Source: Phellopilus nigrolimitatus (Eukaryota; Basidiomycota; Agaricomycetes; Hymenochaetales; Hymenochaetaceae). Taken from it: DNA of 64,000 nucleotides. Shown in pieces: positions 58,069 through 64,000 of this stretch (the stretch's first letter is position 1; the number at the start of each line of letters is the position of its first letter). Position numbers and translations under genes: made by a program. A model generated the notes under the pieces. The model was not told the DNA's origin. It did no database searches and saw nothing but the letters and a program-made list of their open reading frames with translations. The stretch lies in NCBI GenBank assembly GCA_021029095.1, contig JAJOHG010000047.1:182180-246179 (forward strand), in the 5' to 3' direction.

Positions 58069-60622
58069 ACAATCTCCCGCTTGTGACTCAGAATCGATTT
58101 TCTTCTCTTGATGATGATGTAATATTAGATTGTAAAGGTTCAGGGGGGTCTCTGACTGGTTCGGAGCTCGGCGCCAAAAGGGCGTGCTTAATTCCCCATT
58201 CCAATATATATTCTGGTCCAGATTCATCATCGAAAAAAGGAGAAAAAGGAGATAAGAAGTTCATTCGATCAACCAACAATCGCCATGTCGCTATACGCAT
58301 CACACTGCAGACTAGTGACACCAATGAAAGGTTGGACGTAGAAGCATTGTTAGACAGTGGCGCTACTGGCCTCTTCATCGATACCGAATTTGTTAAAGCA
58401 AATCGCCTGAAAACACGTAAACTTACACGGAGTATACCGGTTTACAATGTTGATGGCACCAAGAATCAAGGAGGATCGATAGAAGAGGAGGTAGATCTGA
58501 TTGTGCAGTTTAGCGAACATCGGGAGAAGGCAACTTTTGAAGTTTGTAACCTGGGAAAGACAACCGTAATTCTTGGTCACCCATGGTTAAAGAGACATAA
58601 CCCAGAAATTGACTGGAATTCTGGGGAAGTCAAGTTAACTCGATGTCCAAAAACTTGCCATTCGATGCAGAGGCGTGAGAAGAGAGAGGAAGAGGCAAAG
58701 ATACGGAGGTTGAAGCCTATGCCTGAGTTGATAGCAGACGAGGAAGATGAGGATGACGAGTTGGACAGGAGGATTGTGGAAGAAATGTTTTGGCTTCGCT
58801 ACATTGATGAGAAAGATGGATCTGGTCCTGACCCCAAACCTCTAAACTGGAAGAAAGCGGAACCACCTATCTGGAAGGATTTGGTGCCAGAAAGGTTTCA
58901 CGAGTTCTTAGATGTGTTTGATCAAAAGACGTCAGAACGACTTCCGACTAGAAAACCATGGGATCATGAGATAAACCTGAAACCTGATTTTGTTCCCAAG
59001 AAGTCGAAGGTCTATCCACTATCTCAGGACGAAGATGAAGAGGTGGGGCGCTTCATTCAGGAACAAGAAGCCAAGGGGTATATCCGGCCCTCTAAATCGC
59101 CAATGACATCGCCTATTTTCTTTATCAATAAGAAGGATGGGAAGCGCAGAATGATTACAGACCACCGGTACCTAAACTCAGGAACTGTCAAAAATGCGTA
59201 CCCGCTTCCCTTGATCTCAGAAATTATTGATAAGCTTAAAGGGGCCAAGTACTTCTCTAAGATGGATTTGCGATGGGGTTATCACAATGTTCGAATCAAG
59301 GAAGGAGACGAGTGGAAGGCAGCCTTTGCAACGAGTAGGGGAGCGTATGAACCATTAGTCATGACCTTTGGATTGTGCAATGCACCAAGCACGTTCCAAA
59401 ATATGATGAACGATATCTTCAATGATCTCATGATCGAGGGAGTTGTTGTGATCTACATCGACGATATATTGGTTTTTACAAAGACCATGGAGGAGAATGA
59501 TCGCATTGTCAAAGAGATCTTAAAACGACTTCGCGAAAATGATCTATTCCTAAAACCCGAAAAGTGTGTGTTTGGAGTTGAGGAAGTGGAATTTTTGGGG
59601 ATGATAATCAGAAACGGCGAGGTCAGCATGATGAAGGAGAAGGTGGAAGCAGTAAAAGACTGGCCAGTTCCCAAGAAAGTCAGAGACGTCGAATCGTTCT
59701 TAGGTTTTGCAAATTTCTATCGTCGCTTCGTCAAAGACTTTGCAAAAATCACCAGGCCTTTGAATGATTTAAAAAAGAAAGAAAACTCTTGGGAATGGGG
59801 AGAAAGAGAACAAAAGGCATTTGACGAGTTGAAGACACGTTTCTGTGAACAACCAGTTCTTGTTATTCCTGATCCACGAAATGAACTACGTGTTGAATCG
59901 GATGCATCAGACTTTGCGACAGGAGCAGTACTCTCCATGAAATGTGACGATGGATTATGGAGACCGTGCGCATATTTGTCCAAGTCGCTCAGTGATGTGG
60001 AAAGGAACTATGACGTCCATGACAAAGAATTATTGGGCATTATGCGAGCGCTTGAAGCATGGCGCCACCATTTGGAAGGCTCAACCCATAAATTTGAAAT
60101 ATGGACTGATCACAAGAATTTGGAATACTTCATGAAGGCGAAAAATCTTAATCGTCGACAAGCTCGTTGGTCCCTCTACCTGTCTCGCTTTGATTTTGTA
60201 ATTCTTCATAAACCTGGCAAAACAATGGAAAAGACTGATTCCCTCTCGAGACGTTCGGACCTTAAAGAGGGGGTGGAGAATGACAATAAAAATGTAGTCT
60301 TGTTGAAACCAGAATTTTTCAAAATCAAAGCGACTCAACAGGGTCATGTCTTGTTAGATGGAGAAGAGAAAGAGTTGTTGACGAAGATTAGGAAGGCAAA
60401 GGATTGGGATGAGGCGGTGGTGAAGGCGGCAGATGAATTGCGGAAGTCAGGGACAAAGAGATTGAGAGGCGAAGAATGGGAAGAGGAGCAAGGCTTAATC
60501 CTATATCGAGGAAAGGTGTATGTCCCAAAGGATGGTCAGATCAGGAGAGAAATTGTCAAACTACATCACGATTCGGCAGTAGCAGGACATCCAGGAAATT
60601 GGAAAACTTTGGAATTGATCGC
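58065..60622 (+). CDS. pol: Pol, element 2 (protease, RT, RNase H, start of integrase; truncated)
   Basis: Open for about 850 codons in the -1 frame relative to gag, which it overlaps by at least 4 bases. The protease motif LLDSGATGLFID lies near residues 94-105. RT has FFINKKDGKRRMITDHRYLN, MDLRWGYHNVRIKEGDEWKA, FGLCNAPSTFQ and the active site VIYIDDILVF near residue 464, and SFLGFANFYRRFVKDF in the connection. RNase H has ESDASDFATGAVLS, VHDKELLGIMRALEAWRHH and WTDHKNLEYF. Integrase starts with LHHDSAVAGHPGNWKTLELI near residue 832 and is then cut. The ORF runs on to 60689 in unrelated sequence. RT and RNase H look intact; integration function and the 3' LTR are lost. Confidence 0.93.
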
Positions 60623-61225
60623 GCTTTACGAGATCCTTTCGTGCCGGGCGGGAAAACAGTCGAGGGACCGTACGTCCGCCGTTCAATGAATCTACAGTGC
60701 TTTAGCCAGGAGGGAACAAGCCGAAGTCGGACTCAACACTGGATCGGATCAGAAACAGCCGCGTCCTCGTCGGGCGCGGGGCCGACTCGACCTATCGGGG
60801 CGGAGCCGACTGTCGGCGTGCAGAGCGGAACAAAGTAGCGCGAACCCTCGAGAAGACGAGAACCGGATCGACGTCGGACAGAGGGAAGAGAAGTGGGCAA
60901 TGAACTCTATAGAGGAAGGACGGGCGAGGATCGACTCTAGTACATGATGCGAAACTCTACTCTAAATAAGGCGGCGACCGGGCCGCATATCTTCCTTATC
61001 GCTATCCGCTAAGCTGCTAGCCGTCGCCTATCCCTCGTCCGACTCCACCGGCCGGCCGACCGCACGTGGAGTGTCGTAAATAAGTCTATCCATCCTCCGA
61101 CCGATGTCCGTTTCGGCCGACGCTTCGTGAACCGTGATCGGCCGACAGCCGCTTGCCGACGTCGGAGGCCGCCGCATGCTGGTGTAGGTACGAAATCGGA
61201 CTGTACCCAGTCGGATACTGGTACA
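60623..61225 (-). repeat. Probable 3' LTR of a third, minus-strand element
   Basis: Read on the minus strand, AGTGGGGGGGAGG (61226-61238) is a good polypurine tract followed at once by TGTACCAG (from 61225), a typical LTR start. The first 24 bases form an imperfect inverted repeat (TGTACCAG ... CTGGGTACA). The other edge should lie near 60623-60640, where element 2 is interrupted, but I cannot see a clear CA end or a target duplication. The region has no convincing ORF. Confidence is moderate because the second LTR lies outside the window. Confidence 0.45.
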
Positions 61226-61238
61226 CCTCCCCCCCACT
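61226..61238 (-). other. Polypurine tract
   Basis: On the minus strand the purine run AGTGGGGGGGAGG directly precedes TGTACC. It sits 20 bases beyond the stop of the minus-strand ORF at 61259. This is the position of a plus-strand primer in LTR retrotransposons. Confidence 0.45.
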
Positions 61239-61258
61239 AAAATCGTGACCGTCCTCGG

Positions 61259-62158
61259 TCACTCTGCCGTGGCGTGAAGAGTAGAAGTGCCGTCGTCGTC
61301 GTCGTCGAAAAAGGAAATGACCGGAGGGAAGTTGAAGACGGCGGGTGGTAGGTCGGGGAAGTTGGGGAGAATGGAAAAGTCGGGAATGGCGGGGCCGATA
61401 AGCGGTTGCGAAGGGTCGTCGGCGGCGGCTTGGTTGACTTGGTCGGATATAGCGGGGGCGCGCGGGCGCTGCGGGGGAGCGGGGACTGCGATATTGTTGG
61501 GAGGGTCATGTTGCAGGTTGAGGGCGGGCACAAGCCGGGCGCGAGGGCGCTGCACGAGGTGGGGAGGGAGATCGCGGAAGAGGTTCGGCCCTGGAATAGG
61601 GGGAAGAGGGCCGTCGTTCCGTAGGCCGACGTGGTTTTCAACGTCGCGGAGACGTCGGAAGGCGGCGGAGAGCGCGATTTTCGTAAAATTATGCGACAAT
61701 GAGTCCTGGGGCCGATACGGGAGCCCAAAGCGGGTAGCGAAAGCATGTAGAATGTCATCCATCCAGTAGAACCCTTCAAAAGTGAGGGGTGCATCGTGTC
61801 CGATGTCTTCCAAAAGTAGTCGGCCGATCTGCGGCTGGAGGCGGAGGACTTTCTGTGGGTCGAGGGCGGGCAGGATCTCGGGGTATAGTGTTATGAGGCC
61901 GTTGATGAATGAGCCCCATGGAGCGGCGGGGTCGGTGGGAACCGCGCGCCATTGAGCGGTGTAACGGGGGCCGGCGTATTCGATGGCGAGAGGGACAAGC
62001 TGCGGTTCGCCGATATCCTGTGCAATGCCGACCCATGCGACATTGACGAGGAAGAAGGGGAGGGTGTAGGGGAGCCCGACAGGAGACGGCGCGGCCGGTT
62101 GGCCGGGGCGGGGAAGCGGGGCGCGCGGGATGGGGGTGGGCCGACTGAGGGCGTACAT
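61259..62158 (-). CDS. Hypothetical 299-aa protein, possibly element-borne
   Basis: ATG at 62158, stop at 61259, one uninterrupted exon. The N-terminal 30 residues are Pro/Arg-rich. A more ordered part (about residues 30-180) contains LPFFLVNVAWVGIAQDIGEP, WRAVPTDPAAPWGSFINGLI and FEGFYWMDDILHAFATRFGL. The C-terminal third is Pro-rich and ends with a run of five Asp. I recognise no domain. It stops 20 bases before the polypurine tract, so if the third-element reading is right it is the 3'-most ORF of that element and transcribed in its sense. It also diverges from the plus-strand gene starting at 62905. The GC-rich sequence makes chance ORFs common, but the amino acid composition of the middle part looks protein-like. 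Confidence 0.5.
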   Translation of the reverse strand: MYALSRPTPIPRAPLPRPGQPAAPSPVGLPYTLPFFLVNVAWVGIAQDIGEPQLVPLAIEYAGPRYTAQWRAVPTDPAAPWGSFINGLITLYPEILPALDPQKVLRLQPQIGRLLLEDIGHDAPLTFEGFYWMDDILHAFATRFGLPYRPQDSLSHNFTKIALSAAFRRLRDVENHVGLRNDGPLPPIPGPNLFRDLPPHLVQRPRARLVPALNLQHDPPNNIAVPAPPQRPRAPAISDQVNQAAADDPSQPLIGPAIPDFSILPNFPDLPPAVFNFPPVISFFDDDDDGTSTLHATAE

Positions 62159-62904
62159 GAAGGGAATGTCGGAGGAGCGGGTAGTGAGGGCGGTTGTTGA
62201 GTGGTGTTGATATAAGTGGGCCGCGTCCGAAGGGAGGCGGTGCGCATGGCGAGCCGATATCAGAGCGACGGTAGCCGAGATACGACCATGCGGGAAGGGA
62301 GGTCGGGCGCCGCAGCCGACGATGATAAGAGATTGTTATCGGACGCCGGGTGGGTGGCCCAGCTGGGGTGCGTTGTCATATACGAGCGGTCGGGCAAGGA
62401 AGGTGTCGGCCGATCATCGGTGACCGTGGCGGAGTAGTCCGATGGTCGGGTGATACGTGGCCCGGGTTTGTGAGGGACTGTGCGGCCGGCGGGAGTGGCG
62501 GTGGGGGCGGGGCGGATGGAGATCCGTCGCGGATCGACCGTGGAAACGTGCGGCCGACACGGGGAGGACGGAGGGGAGGACGTCCGACGCGGGGCGACGG
62601 CAGTTGAGGGAGTCGGGTGCGGAGCCGACAGTAGAGAAGAGCGGCCGATGCGTGTACTTTGCTAGTTGAGGAAAATGAAAGTGGGGTGGTGCTTGAGGGG
62701 CCATGCCGCGGGTGATCGGCAGGGTACGGGAGTTGCCGGTGGCGAGAAAAAGCGGGAGGGGGGGGGCGTCGCCGAATCGGGCTAGCCGACTGATGGGGGG
62801 GCGGAAGCAAATTTTGTAGTTTAAGCACGACCTTCGCGTCTTCGTTTCTTTCGTTTCTTCTCCCCCGCCCTCGACGCTCAACAGCGTCCTTTGTATTACT
62901 GTCA
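62159..62904. promoter_or_regulatory. Divergent intergenic region with pyrimidine-rich leader
   Basis: About 745 bases between two divergent starts. It is GC-rich with no supported gene. Just before the plus-strand ATG, 62836-62872 is strongly pyrimidine-rich (TCTTCGTTTCTTTCGTTTCT region), a common core promoter feature in filamentous fungi. No clear TATA box is seen for either direction. Confidence 0.35.
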
Positions 62905-64000
62905 ATGGCGACTGTCTCGGCTCGAACGACGGATCCCGTGAGCGCGGCGCGTGAAGAGCTCCGGGCGGTCCTGGCCGACGCGGAGAAAGAGGAGGAGGTG
63001 GACGTCCTGGTGGAGTACGTCGGCGCGGCGCGAACCGTCTACGTAAGTTCGTTGTGTCTCGTATTCGCTCGGGCACGTCGCTGACATATGGAGGGACGCA
63101 GAAGAACCTGGACGACGCGATCCAGGCGCGTCGGGGCGCGTTGAGCCTCAAGGAGCGGGTGGAGGTCGTGCGCGAGAAGACCGCGCTCAAAAAGTTGCTC
63201 GACGCGCTGGTCGGCCGGGTGGAGAACGCGGGCGGGGATCTCAGCGTCCTGAGCGCGGTCGATGCGCTCGTTGGAGCGGATCTCGTGCCCGTGAAGGTGG
63301 AGGCAGCGGCGGATACACTGGTAAGTCAGGACGTTCTTATTTTGTTGGGTGGGTGCTGAGTATGGTACAGGGGTCGGACCGTGCGCCGTCCGTGGCCGAC
63401 AGTGCGACGACGACGGGCGCACGCAAACGTGCCGCGTCGTCGGAGCACGCCGAAGGAGCGCTCGCCGGTCTTAAGGTCGCGCGGGTCGAGGAGGACGCGG
63501 CGGGTACCGCCGACGCCGAGGGTGAGGACGACCCGGCCACGCTTGGGCCTGAGGTCGGGACGCCGCCGCCCGTTGGGGGCGAGCAGGCGGAGACAAGGGC
63601 GGCGTCGGCGGGCGCGGCGGTAGCCGCAGCGACGGCGCCTTCGGAGGGGGAGCGGGAGGTAGCGGCGGTGGCTGCAGAGATGGAGCGGGCGGCGGGGGCG
63701 GAGCGGGCGGCGGAGGCGGAACGGGCGGCGGAGGCGGAGCGGGCGGCAGGGGCGGAGCGGGCGGCGGAGGCGGAACGGGCGGCGGAGGCGGAGCGGGCGG
63801 CGGAGGCGGAGCGGGTGGCGGAGGCGGGGCGAAGGGAGGAGGCGGAGGGGACGACGGACACAGGGAAGACGGAGACGGGGCGGAGGGAGGAGGCGGATGG
63901 GACGGCGGGGGCGGCGAAGGCGGCTGCAGAGGCGGAGGTGCCAGCGGAGGAGCCGGAGGCGGCGGTGGCGGTGGTGCCCTGTGGAAGTGGGCCAATCGGC
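62905..64000 (+). CDS. Ala/Glu-rich coiled-coil protein, multi-exon, runs off window
   Basis: ATG at 62905. Exon 1 is 62905-63042 (46 codons, MATVSARTTDPVSAAREELR ...). A 59-nt intron (63043-63101, GTAAGT to GACGCAG) follows. Exon 2 is 63102-63320 (73 codons, KNLDDAIQARRGALSLKERV ...). A 50-nt intron (63321-63370, GTAAGT to GGTACAG) leads to exon 3, from 63371 to the window end, 210 codons without a stop. Exons 1 and 2 are both phase 0 and predicted helical. Exon 3 starts with a disordered Ala/Glu/Asp-rich part, then a tandem ERAAEA-type repeat from about 63680 to 63830, then reaches VVPCGSG at the edge. Similar low-complexity proteins are common around transposons in mushroom genomes; this is recollection, not a search. 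Function unknown. Confidence 0.62.
63680..63830 (+). repeat. Short tandem repeat encoding AERAAE
   Basis: About seven to eight imperfect copies of an 18-base GAGCGGGCGGCGGAGGCG-like unit lie in frame inside exon 3 of the coiled-coil gene. The reverse strand gives long spurious Ser/Ala or Pro runs. Confidence 0.75.

Larger units (their letters stand above)
56027..60622 (+). mobile_element. Ty3/Gypsy element 2, truncated at both ends
   Basis: Related to element 1 but distinct in sequence. It has a partial 5' LTR (56027-56251), leader, intact gag and a long pol that is open through protease, RT and RNase H and is cut in the N-terminal zinc domain of integrase. Comparison with element 1, where ELITRNYWWPG follows, puts the break after LELIA at about 60622. 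Foreign GC-rich sequence starts there. No 3' LTR is present in the window. Confidence 0.9.

Noticed and set aside
62376..63190. Minus-strand ORFs of 150 and 258 aa
   Set aside because: They lie antisense to a well-supported spliced gene and its leader, in GC-rich DNA, with Pro/Arg-rich composition and no domain.
63337..63995. Minus-strand Ser/Ala- and Pro-repeat ORFs of 174 aa
   Set aside because: Mirror images of the ERAAEA repeat coding strand; pure low complexity.
1..64000. tRNA, rRNA, CRISPR, telomere repeats, bacterial operons
   Set aside because: No cloverleaf-like sequence, rRNA core motif, spaced direct-repeat array or terminal telomere repeat was seen on reading through the window.

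Overview
The window looks like a repeat-rich, probably accessory or subtelomere-like region of a basidiomycete (Agaricomycetes) nuclear genome. The evidence is many short GT-AG introns of about 45-95 nt, a tandem family of DUF6533-type membrane protein genes (a family I know only from basidiomycetes), Ty3/Gypsy chromoviruses, and a GC-rich right end with a typical mushroom multi-exon low-complexity protein. I see no rRNA, tRNA, CRISPR array or bacterial-type gene.

Layout. From 1 to about 48010 lies a tandem array of roughly eight units of 5.6-6.7 kb. Each complete unit holds, on the minus strand, one copy of a DUF6533-type gene of about ten short exons (starts at 6607, 12696, 19021, 25680, 32203, 38178 and 43759). 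On the plus strand it holds about 4.4 kb of a decayed, intron-bearing companion gene with no family I recognise. The two converge tail to tail inside a unit and diverge head to head between units. The eighth unit stops just where its DUF6533 gene would begin. The companion regions carry one of two alternative cassettes (order B A A B A B A A), and single units show private duplications, deletions and insertions. By hand splicing, three DUF6533 copies (17406, 30589 and 36557) look open through most exons; four carry visible, different lesions. One intron phase in my model is unresolved.

From 48697 to 56026 lies a young Ty3/Gypsy chromovirus (gag; broken pol with protease, RT, RNase H and integrase plus chromodomain) with 375-bp LTRs. 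Its right side is followed by an exact-length inverted copy of its own first 729 bp, so the whole block is bounded by 729-bp inverted repeats. From 56027 to about 60622 lies a second, related Gypsy element with a truncated 5' LTR, an intact gag and a pol open until it is cut inside the integrase. In both elements an 11-nt sequence 2 nt downstream of the LTR is perfectly complementary to 11 nt lying 33-35 nt after the LTR TATA box. This is the arrangement expected for Tf1/sushi-type self-priming.

From about 60623 to 64000 the sequence is GC-rich. It holds a probable LTR and polypurine tract of a third, minus-strand element, a 299-aa minus-strand ORF of unknown function, and a divergently transcribed plus-strand gene with three visible exons encoding an Ala/Glu-rich coiled-coil protein that runs off the window.

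All family assignments rest on motifs read by eye. Exon boundaries are manual and were not tested against any transcript.
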